A stretch of 64,000 nucleotides of DNA from Acidobacteriota bacterium (lineage in GTDB: Bacteria > Acidobacteriota > Blastocatellia > UBA7656), in NCBI GenBank assembly GCA_040754075.1, contig JBFMDH010000011.1:62001-126000 (forward strand), read 5' to 3'. This document shows, one piece after another, positions 38,295-46,342 of the stretch (within the stretch, counting starts at the first letter, position 1; every line of letters begins with the position of its first letter). Below the pieces are notes generated by a model. It made no database searches and had not been told where the DNA came from. It saw nothing but the letters and a program-made list of their open reading frames with translations. Position numbers and translations under genes: made by a program.

Positions 38295-38328
38295 AAAAAA
38301 GCGAATTGAATATTCAATTCGCTTTTTT
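38295..38328. terminator. Bidirectional intrinsic terminator, perfect palindrome
   Basis: A 34-bp perfect palindrome centred on GAATATTC, with a run of six A on the left and six T on the right. It lies between the convergent Arg-rich and SAM-adenosyltransferase genes. Confidence 0.9.
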
Positions 38329-38375
38329 ATTTTCGGTTAACCTTTTTGCGGTTTTACAATTTTTTGACTTTTCAA

Positions 38376-39173
38376 TCAGGGAACCATGACTTCAACTTCA
38401 ATGCCGCGTCGCGCTTCCGTCAATCGCGCAGCGCTTTGTTTGCTTACCGCGAGTTCCAGAAATCCGGTGCTGCCGAAATAGGCAAACAGTTCATTGGTCG
38501 TCGCTTCAACATAATGCGTGAGAATGCGTTGCGCTTCAAATTTACCGACCCGCACGCGCGCATTGGCTCTTAAAAATTCGTCGGTCAATTCATTCTCGGT
38601 GATATTGGTGATGAGGTTGCCGAACCGGTCTACGTGAATCACATGCCCGCGAATCTGTTTACCGGAAACCACCGGAGTAGGAGTATTAAATTTCACATAA
38701 TCGGTTACCTCTTCGCCCATCCGTCGCCAGTCAACCGCTTTGGAAACATAAGCCGCAGCCGGGGCAAAAATATCGCGACCATGAAAAGTATTGGAAATTT
38801 TCCAGCGAAAATAATGGGTTTCGGTCAAATGCACCACGCGATTCACATTTTCGCGTTGATAGATATAACTGAAAATGCCGTTATCCGGGCCAATGAAATA
38901 ATATTCGTCGGTCATCACCAGAAGCGGACGTCGCTGCGAACCCACACCAGGGTCGACAACCGCAACATGAATTGTCCATTTGGGAAACTCCTGATAACAG
39001 CACATCAAGGTAAACGCCCCCGAATAAATATCGTGCGGCGCGATTTGGTGGGTTAAATCAATGATGTCAACTTCGCGATTGACCGCGTAAATTGCTCCCT
39101 TCATCGCAGGGACAAAATAATCGGCTTCACCGAAATCCGTCAGCAGGGTAATCATTGGTCGCTTATCAGCCAT
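38376..39173 (-). CDS. SAM hydroxide adenosyltransferase
   Basis: A 265-residue member of the DUF62/fluorinase-chlorinase superfamily, whose common bacterial form converts S-adenosylmethionine to adenosine and methionine using water or hydroxide. Visible motifs are ITLLTDFGEADYFVPAMKG near the N-terminus, VVDPGVGSQRRPLLV, YFIGPDNGIFSYIY, FHGRDIFAPAAAY and VDRFGNLITNI in the C-terminal beta domain. No halogenase-specific loop was recognised. The protein is cytoplasmic. It is probably a single-gene transcript ending at the shared terminator. Confidence 0.93.
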   Translation of the reverse strand: MADKRPMITLLTDFGEADYFVPAMKGAIYAVNREVDIIDLTHQIAPHDIYSGAFTLMCCYQEFPKWTIHVAVVDPGVGSQRRPLLVMTDEYYFIGPDNGIFSYIYQRENVNRVVHLTETHYFRWKISNTFHGRDIFAPAAAYVSKAVDWRRMGEEVTDYVKFNTPTPVVSGKQIRGHVIHVDRFGNLITNITENELTDEFLRANARVRVGKFEAQRILTHYVEATTNELFAYFGSTGFLELAVSKQSAARLTEARRGIEVEVMVP

Positions 39174-39240
39174 TGTGCTCTTTCTCCAAAATTAAATTCG
39201 CCAAACATTTTCATTCTACCGCACCAAGCAATCATCGCCT

Positions 39241-39651
39241 TCAGCTAAGCTCTTCGAGCTTTTCACGGTCGCCATCATAACTCAGTTTTTTACGCGCTTC
39301 ATCCAGGCTGCACCATTTCGCTTCATCAGTTTCCGTGCCATCGGTAAACAGTTCGCCGCCCGTCACCTTCATTAAAAAATAATGTACGACTTTAGGTTTG
39401 ATTTCGCCTTTGCGTGTCGTGTACGCATACCGTGTGTTCGACAACTCGCGGATGAGTTCACATTCCAGTCCGGTCTCTTCGCGTACTTCTCTGAGCGCCC
39501 CAGCTTCAATGGTTTCGCCCTCATCGAGTTTGCCTTTCGGGAATGACCAATCATTATAACCGGGACGGTGCACCAGCAAAACGCCTCCCTCATCATTTAC
39601 AATCACGCCACCCGCGGCAACAATTTCCGATTTTTCAACTGTCTCAGTCAT
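39241..39651 (-). CDS. Nudix hydrolase
   Basis: A 136-residue enzyme. The start at 39651 (MTETVEKSEI) is preferred over a longer frame that overlaps the divergent thioesterase gene. The Nudix box is complete: Gly40, Glu46, Arg54-Glu55, Glu58-Glu59 and Gly61 in the pattern G-x5-E-x7-R-E-U-x-E-E-x-G-U. Context GGVLLVHRPGYNDWSFPKGK suggests a nucleoside-diphosphate or diadenosine-polyphosphate hydrolase of the MutT/Ap4A type. Its substrate is not determined by sequence. Confidence 0.92.
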   Translation of the reverse strand: MTETVEKSEIVAAGGVIVNDEGGVLLVHRPGYNDWSFPKGKLDEGETIEAGALREVREETGLECELIRELSNTRYAYTTRKGEIKPKVVHYFLMKVTGGELFTDGTETDEAKWCSLDEARKKLSYDGDREKLEELS

Positions 39652-39717
39652 AGGCGAAAAATAGCATAGCTTCGGTTGAATTGACACGGCTTTGACGGAC
39701 GGGCTAGGCTCAACCCT

Positions 39718-40119
39718 ATGGAAGAAACCAAGACTCATCACCCCGATGCCGACCCGGCGATTCGCGTCGTATTAATGCCCAAGGACACCAACGCTCATGG
39801 CACGATTTTCGGCGGCGTGATTCTCAGTTACATAGACATCGCTGCGGCTATCGAAGTCCGCAAACATACTATAAAAAAGATTGTCACCAAAGCCATGCAC
39901 GAAGTGGTTTTTGTCGCACCGGTGTTTGTCGGCGATATTGTCAGTTTTTATACGGAACTGGTGCGCATCGGCAATACTTCAATCACCGTGCGCGTCACCG
40001 TTGAAGCCGAGCGCGTCCTGAATCCTGCGGACGTTGCCCGCGTCACCGAAGCCGAAGTGGTATACGTCGCGGTCGATGATAACCGCCGTCCGATTCCTAT
40101 CAGAAATAGTAATGAGTAA
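39718..40119 (+). CDS. Hotdog-fold acyl-CoA thioesterase
   Basis: A 133-residue hotdog protein of the YciA/BFIT type that hydrolyses acyl-CoA to free acid and CoA. Key segments are [20 protein letters not shown] with the catalytic Asp in [14 protein letters not shown], then [20 protein letters not shown]. Its last three codons (Ser-Asn-Glu) and the stop are supplied by a repeat arm that begins at 40108. It is divergent from the Nudix gene with a 66-bp gap. Confidence 0.93.
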   Translation: MEETKTHHPDADPAIRVVLMPKDTNAHGTIFGGVILSYIDIAAAIEVRKHTIKKIVTKAMHEVVFVAPVFVGDIVSFYTELVRIGNTSITVRVTVEAERVLNPADVARVTEAEVVYVAVDDNRRPIPIRNSNE

Positions 40120-40186
40120 TGAGTAATGAGTGATGAGTCGGATGAGGGGCTTATCATTCATTACTCATTATTCATCGCTCATCACT
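40108..40186. repeat. Inverted arms of TAATGAG-type repeats
   Basis: The left arm (40108-40138) is TAATGAG in four degenerate copies; the right arm (40157-40186) carries TTACTCA-type inverse copies. The left arm includes the thioesterase stop codon; the right arm ends four bases before the next gene. Confidence 0.85.
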
Positions 40187-40190
40187 GAAA

Positions 40191-41090
40191 ATGCGAGCAT
40201 TTCATTCCAATCAATACGTCATTGAGTTGCCGGAAAATCATACCTTCCCGATTATCAAATATGGGGAGATTCGCAACCGTCTGGTCAGTGAAGCGACGCT
40301 TGCCGACAATCAAATTACCGAACCGCAACTGGCAACGCGCGATGAAATTTTGCTGGTACACACAGCGGATTATTATGACCGCTTCATCGCAGGCGAACTC
40401 ACTGAGCGTGAACTTCGGCGTCTAGGGTTGCCTTATTCTGAGGTTTTGGTGCGGCGTTCGCGATTTTCCGTAGCCGGGACGATTCACGCGGCACGCGCCG
40501 CCATGCTTGAAGGCATCAGCGCCAATTTAGGCGGCGGCACCCATCACGCTTTCAGCGATCACGGCGAAGGTTTCTGCGTGTTCAATGATATTGCAGTCGC
40601 CATTAATCTACTGCGCGCCGAAGGTCGCATTCATCGCGCCGCAGTCATCGATTGCGATGTCCATCAAGGCAATGGCACGGCGGCGATTTTTGCTACCGAC
40701 CCGGAGGTCTTCACGCTCTCGCTGCACGGCGAGAAAAATTATCCGCTCATCAAACAATCAAGCACCATTGATGTGGCGCTTGCCGATAACACCGAAGACG
40801 AAGAATATCTCGACCGGCTCGAACAACATCTCGCGCCGGTGCTTGACCGCTTTCGTCCCGACATCGTGTTTTATCAAGCAGGGGTTGACCCGCTCAACAC
40901 AGACCGGCTCGGTCGTCTCGCGCTCACCCACGAAGGCTTGATGCGCCGCGACGCGCTGCTATTCAAAGCTTGTCTTGCGCGGTCATTGCCTTGCGTCATC
41001 ACGCTTGGCGGCGGCTACGCGAAAAACGTAGAAGATACCATCGAAGCGCATTGCAATACGATTCGCACAGCCAACGAAATCTATTCCTGA
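40191..41090 (+). CDS. Histone deacetylase-family (acetoin-utilisation type) hydrolase
   Basis: A 299-residue zinc hydrolase of the arginase/HDAC fold. Motifs: GGGTHHAFSDHGEGFCVFND (with the tandem catalytic histidines), IDCDVHQGNG with zinc ligands, DIVFYQAGVDPLNTD with the third ligand, and the GGGY loop at LGGGYAKNVED. It probably removes acyl groups from proteins or small molecules such as polyamines. The start is immediately after the repeat element, without a clear ribosome-binding site. It may be co-transcribed with the thioesterase. Confidence 0.93.
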   Translation: MRAFHSNQYVIELPENHTFPIIKYGEIRNRLVSEATLADNQITEPQLATRDEILLVHTADYYDRFIAGELTERELRRLGLPYSEVLVRRSRFSVAGTIHAARAAMLEGISANLGGGTHHAFSDHGEGFCVFNDIAVAINLLRAEGRIHRAAVIDCDVHQGNGTAAIFATDPEVFTLSLHGEKNYPLIKQSSTIDVALADNTEDEEYLDRLEQHLAPVLDRFRPDIVFYQAGVDPLNTDRLGRLALTHEGLMRRDALLFKACLARSLPCVITLGGGYAKNVEDTIEAHCNTIRTANEIYS

Positions 41091-41427
41091 TGAATCATTA
41101 AACAGACGACGGAACAAACGGAAATAACCGAACAAACGGAAGACGGACAGTTCGATAGGCGTTGATGTCAAATAAACCGCACAAGACTTAAAGGTTTTAG
41201 AAATGCGCGCAGAGCAACCCCAAAGAACGCTGCGCCCTCTGCGTCCTCTGCGGTTTCAAACTTTCCGGAGTTTTATTCAAGCGCGCGGTGTCACCTACGC
41301 TTAAAGCTTTTCCGTTTGTTCCGGTTTTATTCCGTCTGTTCCGTAGTTTAAAATAAGTTTTCGCGTTGTAACCTTTCCCCGGAAAGGCGCGTTTACTCAG
41401 ATACAAAAATTTATTGGAGGCTAGATA
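41091..41427. repeat. Repeat-filled intergenic region with inverted arms
   Basis: Left arm 41104-41150 and right arm 41309-41344 are built from CGGAACAAA-type units and are inverses of each other. Between them lies a CTCTGCG-type stretch at 41230-41257, like that at 29.8 kb. No gene is seen in this 337-bp gap. Confidence 0.8.
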
Positions 41428-41829
41428 GTGAAATCCCGTTTATCCGTTTTACTTTTTTCTTTAACCTTATTACTGGCAATTGCCGTCGATGCGCGAACCT
41501 TGCAGGATAAAAAACCGAAACTGTTTATCGGTTCATTGGAATATTCATTCGGCACAGTTTCAGCCGGTACGCCTTTGAATTACAGTTTCAAACTGCAAAA
41601 TATCGGTGATGGCAATCTCGAAATTAAAAATGTCGAACCCGCCTGCGGTTGTACCGCAAGCGATTACGATAAAGTGATAGCGCCGGGCAAAGAAGGCAAA
41701 ATTTCGCTTTCCATCAAAGACACCGAAAGCTATAACGGTGATGTCGTGAAAACCGCAACCGTAACCACCAATGACCCTGCGCGTCCAACCTTCACATTGA
41801 CGCTTCGGGCAACCTTCACCAGAGATTAA
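41428..41829 (+). CDS. Secreted DUF1573 protein
   Basis: A 133-residue exported protein: signal peptide LLFSLTLLLAIAVDA, then one immunoglobulin-like DUF1573 domain (FGTVSAGTPLNYSFKLQNIG, VEPACGCTASDYDKVIAPGK, TVTTNDPARPTFTLTLRATF). The Cys-Gly-Cys motif is typical of the family. DUF1573 proteins are periplasmic and possibly structural; their function is unknown. GGAGG stands before the start codon GTG or TTG region at 41428. A terminator follows the stop. Confidence 0.88.
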   Translation: MKSRLSVLLFSLTLLLAIAVDARTLQDKKPKLFIGSLEYSFGTVSAGTPLNYSFKLQNIGDGNLEIKNVEPACGCTASDYDKVIAPGKEGKISLSIKDTESYNGDVVKTATVTTNDPARPTFTLTLRATFTRD

Positions 41830-41894
41830 ATTTCATCGGTCAATTTTCGCGCGGCAATCTCAACTTGCTTTGCGCCGAGTGGTCGAATAACTTG

Positions 41895-41935
41895 AATAGG
41901 CTGGGGTTTCGTGAAAACCTCAGCCTATTTGCTTT
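41895..41935 (+). terminator. Intrinsic terminator
   Basis: AATAGGCTGGGGTTTC pairs with AAAACCTCAGCCTATT around a short loop, followed by TTGCTTTT. It lies about 65 bases after the DUF1573 gene. Confidence 0.8.
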
Positions 41936-41999
41936 TGAAACAGTCGCCGGTTCTATTGCGTATGAATTGGCGATTCAATAATCAGCAAGGAGCAAAACC

Positions 42000-43067
42000 A
42001 TGTCGAGCAAGTTTGATGAATTGAGAAAGCGCGTCACCGATACCGCCCGCGATTTAGATAAAAAATTCGAGATTACCGATAAACTCAATCAAGGCGCAAA
42101 AGCCGCGACCGACGCATTGAAAAAAGGCGCGGACGTTGCCACTTCGGCAATTGACGCGGCGCGCGAAGAAGCGGCGCGCATCAACCGCGAGCATAAAGTC
42201 ACCGAAACTGTAAGTGACGCCGCCAAGCGAACCGCAAGCGCCGCAAGTGATGTCGCCAAAAGCGTGGTGAGCACGGCTGACGAAGTTGCCGAACAAAGCG
42301 GCGTAAAAAAAACGGCAACTGACGTAAAAGATAAAGTCGGCGAAGTCGTCGATGATGCCTCAAAAAAAGCCGGAGAGGTTTTTGACGAAGCAAAATCCAA
42401 GACCGCAGATTTATTCGGTGAAGCAAAAAAGTTTTATGATAACGCCTCGGGCGCAGCGCAGACCGGCGTGTCAGCAGCACGACTTCCGGCATCGGTGCTC
42501 GGCGCGGTGGCAAGCGCCAGGAAATGGATAACAGAAAATCCCGGCAAAACCGCTGTCGTATCGCTTGCCTTCATCGCGGGCACACGCGCCGGCGCGGCGT
42601 TCTCAACGCTTGATGTGGCGCTTCTGGGCGCAGGCGGCGCGGGTAACTGGTTTTTTCATTCGGCAATCGTGCCTTATGGACTCAGGAAACTTTCCGAAAA
42701 ATACGAAGCCTATTTGAAAAAACAGGAAACCTTAATCAATGAAGGCAAGCTCACCGAAGCGGAAACTTCACGAGTGAAATTTGAACGCGATTTGGCAAAA
42801 TATGTCGGCGCGCCATTGCTTGGCGCATTTTCCGTCGCCGCAGGCGCAGGACTTTTGTATGAAGCCTTCACCGGCGGCGTGGTCGGCGGCTTTCCGATTA
42901 ATTTAGTTTTAGGCGGCAACCCCATGCTTTCGAGCATCTGGTTATTCGCCAATGGCATGATCTGTTTTCATAACGGCTACAAATTTTTCATGATGGCGCT
43001 TGCCGACCAGGAAGATGTGGCTCGCGTCGTGCGCGACATCAAAGGCTTGCTCCCCGCGAATGTGTAA
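42000..43067 (+). CDS. LEA-like amphipathic-helix protein with membrane C-terminus
   Basis: A 355-residue protein. Residues 1-155 have the charge pattern of late-embryogenesis-abundant or apolipoprotein-like helices (ATDALKKGADVATSAIDAAR, VKKTATDVKDKVGEVVDDAS, GEVFDEAKSKTADLFGEAKK). The rest contains hydrophobic segments (TAVVSLAFIAGTRAGAAF, LGAFSVAAGAGLLYEAF, MLSSIWLFANGMICFHNG). A role in membrane protection during desiccation is plausible but unproven. Its final 38 bases (43030-43067) are duplicated after the mazEF pair at 43671-43708. GCAAGGAGC precedes the ATG. Confidence 0.75.
   Translation: MSSKFDELRKRVTDTARDLDKKFEITDKLNQGAKAATDALKKGADVATSAIDAAREEAARINREHKVTETVSDAAKRTASAASDVAKSVVSTADEVAEQSGVKKTATDVKDKVGEVVDDASKKAGEVFDEAKSKTADLFGEAKKFYDNASGAAQTGVSAARLPASVLGAVASARKWITENPGKTAVVSLAFIAGTRAGAAFSTLDVALLGAGGAGNWFFHSAIVPYGLRKLSEKYEAYLKKQETLINEGKLTEAETSRVKFERDLAKYVGAPLLGAFSVAAGAGLLYEAFTGGVVGGFPINLVLGGNPMLSSIWLFANGMICFHNGYKFFMMALADQEDVARVVRDIKGLLPANV
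43030..43067 (+). repeat. Left copy of a 38-bp direct repeat flanking mazEF
   Basis: Begins TGCGCGACATCAAAGGCTTG and ends with the LEA-like gene's stop. It matches 43671-43708 at 36 of 38 positions. Confidence 0.9.
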
Positions 43068-43084
43068 GTAAAATCAGAGGTGTT

Positions 43085-43327
43085 ATGCAAGTAAAATTAG
43101 AGAAATCAGGTGAAGACATCGCATTAAAAATTCCTAAATCAATCGCCGCGAAATCGAAAATCAAGCAAAGTTCAGTAGTCAACTTATCGGTTGTTGACGG
43201 CAACATCATTGTTAAACCGGTGACTGAAAAAGAGTACACTCTTGAAGAACTCTTAAAGGGCGTAACGCGAAAAAACATTCATAAAGAAACAGATTTTGGG
43301 AATCCCGCAGGCAAAGAGTTACTATGA
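43085..43327 (+). CDS. mazE: AbrB/MazE-family antitoxin
   Basis: An 80-residue swapped-hairpin protein with KLEKSGEDIALKIPKSIAAK and SSVVNLSVVDGNIIVKPVTE, then the acidic tail expected to bind the toxin (EYTLEELLKGVTRKNI). It should neutralise the MazF toxin and repress the operon. It begins 17 bases after the LEA-like gene's stop, and its own stop overlaps the MazF start. Confidence 0.9.
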   Translation: MQVKLEKSGEDIALKIPKSIAAKSKIKQSSVVNLSVVDGNIIVKPVTEKEYTLEELLKGVTRKNIHKETDFGNPAGKELL

Positions 43328-43662
43328 CGGCAACTTATGTTCCTGAGCGTGGCGATGTGGTATGGATTGAATTCAATCCACAAGCAGGCCACGAACAAGC
43401 AGGCAGACGTCCGGCGCTGATTCTTTCACCCTCAGTTTATAATGGCAAAGTTGGGTTAGGGATATTCTGCCCCATCACCAATCAGGTTAAAGGCTATCCA
43501 TTTGAAGTTGCCATTCCTAAAGGGCTTAAAATAAGTGGCGTAATTTTATCTGACCAGGCGAAAAGTTTAGACTGGAAGGCGCGAAAGATTACGTTTATTT
43601 GCAAACTGCCAATGGCAATCGTTGATGACGTGTTAAAAAAGTTGAACACGCTATTAAGATAA
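43324..43662 (+). CDS. mazF: MazF-family mRNA interferase toxin
   Basis: A 112-residue PemK/MazF endoribonuclease. Signature stretches are VPERGDVVWIEFNPQAGHEQ, AGRRPALILSPSVYNGKVGL, CPITNQVKGYPFEVAIP and GVILSDQAKSLDWKARK, retaining the catalytic Arg and Ser/Thr region. The ATG overlaps the MazE stop as ATGA, giving translational coupling. The pair is flanked by 38-bp direct repeats of the LEA-like gene's 3' end, which suggests it arrived as a unit. Confidence 0.93.
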   Translation: MTATYVPERGDVVWIEFNPQAGHEQAGRRPALILSPSVYNGKVGLGIFCPITNQVKGYPFEVAIPKGLKISGVILSDQAKSLDWKARKITFICKLPMAIVDDVLKKLNTLLR

Positions 43663-43670
43663 TTGCGATA

Positions 43671-43708
43671 TGCGCGACATCAAAGGCTTGCTCCCTGTGA
43701 ATGTGTAA
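43671..43708 (+). repeat. Right copy of a 38-bp direct repeat flanking mazEF
   Basis: 36 of 38 positions match 43030-43067; the two differences are C-to-T. It lies eight bases after the mazF stop and includes an out-of-context copy of the LEA-like gene's stop codon. Confidence 0.9.
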
Positions 43709-43752
43709 TGCAAAATACGACCATTAAATTTGCTTTATGCGGAGCAAGCAAA

Positions 43753-44232
43753 ATGGCTGAGGCAACCAAAGCGCGGAAAATAGGAAAAGCCGACCTTTTT
43801 ATATTCAGTGTTTTCCTACTACTGATCGCCGGTGAGGTTCTTGCCAGCTTCGGGCTAAATAAGTTCTTAGCTTTTTTTATTACCGGCTCATTTGGTCTGC
43901 TTATCGCTTATCCAGCGCTCAGAAAACCCAACGAGAAATTTTTAAAATACGCTGTTAAAACGGAATGTCGTATGAGCATTCTCCTGATTGTCGGTGTGCT
44001 TACAAAATATCTGCCTAATCCAACTTTTTCCGACAAGGTATCAAAATTTTTGGGAATAGGGTTACTCGCTGTTGCGGTGGCGCTCTGTCTGTTTTTGGGT
44101 ATTAAAGAGTTTTATAAACTGAACCCATTACAGCGGCAAAGTTTGGTAAAATGGACAATAAAATTTTATGCAAAGATGTGTGGGGTTGCTGCCGTAGGAT
44201 TTCTGATTCTGGCAATGATTTTGGGAATGTAA
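43753..44232 (+). CDS. Small four-helix membrane protein
   Basis: A 159-residue protein from the ATG at 43753, with GGAG upstream; longer frames would start within the duplicated repeat. It has about four membrane segments (IFSVFLLLIAGEVLASFG, FLAFFITGSFGLLIAYPAL, FLGIGLLAVAVALCLFLG, MCGVAAVGFLILAMILGM). No domain is recognised. It could belong with the cassette or with the ancestral neighbour. Confidence 0.6.
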   Translation: MAEATKARKIGKADLFIFSVFLLLIAGEVLASFGLNKFLAFFITGSFGLLIAYPALRKPNEKFLKYAVKTECRMSILLIVGVLTKYLPNPTFSDKVSKFLGIGLLAVAVALCLFLGIKEFYKLNPLQRQSLVKWTIKFYAKMCGVAAVGFLILAMILGM

Positions 44233-44321
44233 AACATTTAAGCTTATTCTGTAATTGTCTTGTTCTTATAAATGTGTAGAGCGAAATTTGTCTTAGTATA
44301 AACCCTGCCCGGCAAAATAAT

Positions 44322-45356
44322 ATGAACTCCATCAATATCGCGCTTCTCGGTTTTGGCAATGTCGCTCAGGCATTTGTTCGCTACATTAATGCAAATCATC
44401 CTGAAATCAACATTCGCGCGGTTAGTGATTCAAGTGGCGCGTTGATGCTTGAATCCGGCGAACAACTCAACGCTTTACTCGCTCATAAAGCATCAGGGAA
44501 AACGCTTCGCGAATTTTCATCGGGCATGATTACTAATCATCCATCCGCGCTCATCAACACTCTCAAATCAGCGGGCGTTTCCTGCATCGTTGAATCATTG
44601 CCAACCAATATCACCGATGGACAACCGGCGTTTGATTTACTGAGGCAAGCTTTATCGCAGGGCATTTATGTCGTCACTGTTGATAAAGGCTCGCTGGTTC
44701 ATGGCTTCACTGCGCTTCAACAAATCGCCGCAAATACCAATGTGCAACTGGGGTTCACAGGCACAACCGGCGTGGCGATTCCTGATGAACTCGGCGGTCA
44801 ATCGGTATTGGAAATTCGCGGCGTCTTAAACGGCACCTCGAATTTCATCCTCTCAGCCATGCAGGAGCAGGGGCTTTCGTTTAACGAAGCTTTGAGCATC
44901 GCTCAACGCGATGGCATCGCCGAACCCGACCCGCGCCTCGACATTGAAGGCTGGGACACCGCCTGCAAAATTCTCATTCTCGCGAAAGCCTTGATGGATA
45001 ATAAAAACAACCGGGACGCCACACTCAATGACGTTGCGCGCATCGGCATCAGCGCGGAAACCGAAAAGCTTATCGAAGCGGCTCGCAAAACCAACCGACG
45101 GGTTCGCCTCGTCGGGCGGGCGCGCATCTGGCAAGGCCGGTTGCGCGTCAGTGTCGCGCCAAAACTTGTCCAACCGGATTCGCCCTTTTATGCAGTAAGC
45201 GGCACATCGAAACTCGCGGTGTTCAGAACCGCTGAACGCGGCGAAATTATTTCACAAGCGCGTTCCGGTCGCGACGCCATTTCGCAAATCATTGTCGAAG
45301 ATATTTTGCGCATAACAAGTCTGGAGTCTGGAGTCCGGCGTCTGGAGTCAGAATAA
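44322..45356 (+). CDS. hom: Homoserine dehydrogenase
   Basis: A 344-residue enzyme reducing aspartate semialdehyde to homoserine in threonine and methionine synthesis. The Rossmann start is ALLGFGNVAQAFVRYI; family motifs are VVTVDKGSLV, FTGTTGVAIP, IRGVLNGTSNFIL and DPRLDIEGWDTACKILILAK. There is no C-terminal ACT domain, so threonine feedback of the usual kind is not expected. The last twelve residues (SLESGVRRLESE) are encoded by a tandem repeat that reaches past the stop. Confidence 0.93.
   Translation: MNSINIALLGFGNVAQAFVRYINANHPEINIRAVSDSSGALMLESGEQLNALLAHKASGKTLREFSSGMITNHPSALINTLKSAGVSCIVESLPTNITDGQPAFDLLRQALSQGIYVVTVDKGSLVHGFTALQQIAANTNVQLGFTGTTGVAIPDELGGQSVLEIRGVLNGTSNFILSAMQEQGLSFNEALSIAQRDGIAEPDPRLDIEGWDTACKILILAKALMDNKNNRDATLNDVARIGISAETEKLIEAARKTNRRVRLVGRARIWQGRLRVSVAPKLVQPDSPFYAVSGTSKLAVFRTAERGEIISQARSGRDAISQIIVEDILRITSLESGVRRLESE
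45318..45351. repeat. GTCTGGA tandem repeat in the hom 3' end
   Basis: Four degenerate copies of AGTCTGGAGTC-type units run through the final codons of hom. No inverse arm lies nearby. Confidence 0.75.
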
Positions 45357-45370
45357 GAAACGTTGGGTTG

Positions 45371-45694
45371 TCAGTCTTCACCTGTAAACAAAGAAAGTTG
45401 CGGGTCAGGCTCTTCGGCGTGAGTTGAATGATGCTGTGGGTGGTCGTTGGTGTGCGAAGCCCGAAGCGCGTGTTTGACATCTTTCAAATTAAATCGAATC
45501 AACCGGTCGGTGAGCATCACCGCAGGAATTTTCCCTGCGCGTCGCAGTTTATGGATGGTTGATTCGCTGATTTGTAAAATCTGCGCCAGTTGTTTGGCGG
45601 TCAGATACTCAACGCGCTTCGGCTCAGCAGATTCCGCTTCGCCCGGTTTTTCGCGGGTTTCCTGAACTATGATTTTTTGATGTTCAGTTGCCAT
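45371..45694 (-). CDS. Excisionase-type helix-turn-helix protein
   Basis: A 107-residue protein with one MerR/excisionase-like DNA-binding domain: VEYLTAKQLAQILQISESTI, HKLRRAGKIPAVML, RLIRFNLKDVKHAL. The N-terminus is Glu/Lys-rich, and the C-terminus is His/Asp-rich and probably disordered. Such proteins are used as small regulators as well as phage or transposon excisionases; no integrase is nearby. It converges with hom, the stops 14 bases apart. Confidence 0.85.
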   Translation of the reverse strand: MATEHQKIIVQETREKPGEAESAEPKRVEYLTAKQLAQILQISESTIHKLRRAGKIPAVMLTDRLIRFNLKDVKHALRASHTNDHPQHHSTHAEEPDPQLSLFTGED

Positions 45695-45726
45695 TCATTT
45701 AATCATCGCCCGTTATTAAATTCAGC

Positions 45727-46311
45727 TTAATCCATTTCATGTTTGATTGGCGTTTTCTTCATTGCTTTGATGATTTGCTTTCTAGTGTTAGAAAGAACCT
45801 GGGCGCTGCTATAGGATTCCCAGAGAAGATAAGCAGCCAACCCCAAAACAACAACCGTAATCGTCAGAGATGCACAAACTGAAATCGAGTAAACCCAATT
45901 CAACCAAAATAGTCCGATGCTAAACAATATCAACGCAGGAGCCATCGAAAGTTCAAACTTCATTCGCGTCAAAAATGTTTGTAAATATCGTTGACCGACT
46001 ATTTCATCTTTTAATTTTAATCGAAGATAGTTATTCCAATTCTCTTCATGAGTAGCATCTTGTTTTTTCAGTAGCTTATCCCACCCTACTTCAATGCGTG
46101 AACCTACATCCTCAAGAATCAACCCCACAGCAAGGGCGCAGATAGTGATAATGACAACAAAGGCTGACGGCTGACTTTCTCGAAAAAATTTAACTTGCGG
46201 AATGTAATGTCCAAGCAACAAGGCATACGGACTACTCGCAGTCACGCCCGGTATGAATAAGATAATCAGCGGGCGGAACAGTTCGCTTTTGAGAGCAGAG
46301 ATAATGTCCAT
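45727..46311 (-). CDS. Hypothetical membrane protein
   Basis: A 194-residue protein with three or four membrane segments (LIILFIPGVTASSPYALLLG, AFVVIITICALAVGLILEDV, WLNWVYSISVCASLTITVVV or the neighbouring helix). Between them lies a soluble region, about 70-115 (WDKLLKKQDATHEENWNNYL). The family is not recognised. It starts 31 bases after the downstream edge of the next leftward gene's stop; operon membership is possible. Confidence 0.7.
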   Translation of the reverse strand: MDIISALKSELFRPLIILFIPGVTASSPYALLLGHYIPQVKFFRESQPSAFVVIITICALAVGLILEDVGSRIEVGWDKLLKKQDATHEENWNNYLRLKLKDEIVGQRYLQTFLTRMKFELSMAPALILFSIGLFWLNWVYSISVCASLTITVVVLGLAAYLLWESYSSAQVLSNTRKQIIKAMKKTPIKHEMD

Positions 46312-46342
46312 AAGCGTTCTTCAACCTTATCGGTTATCCTAA

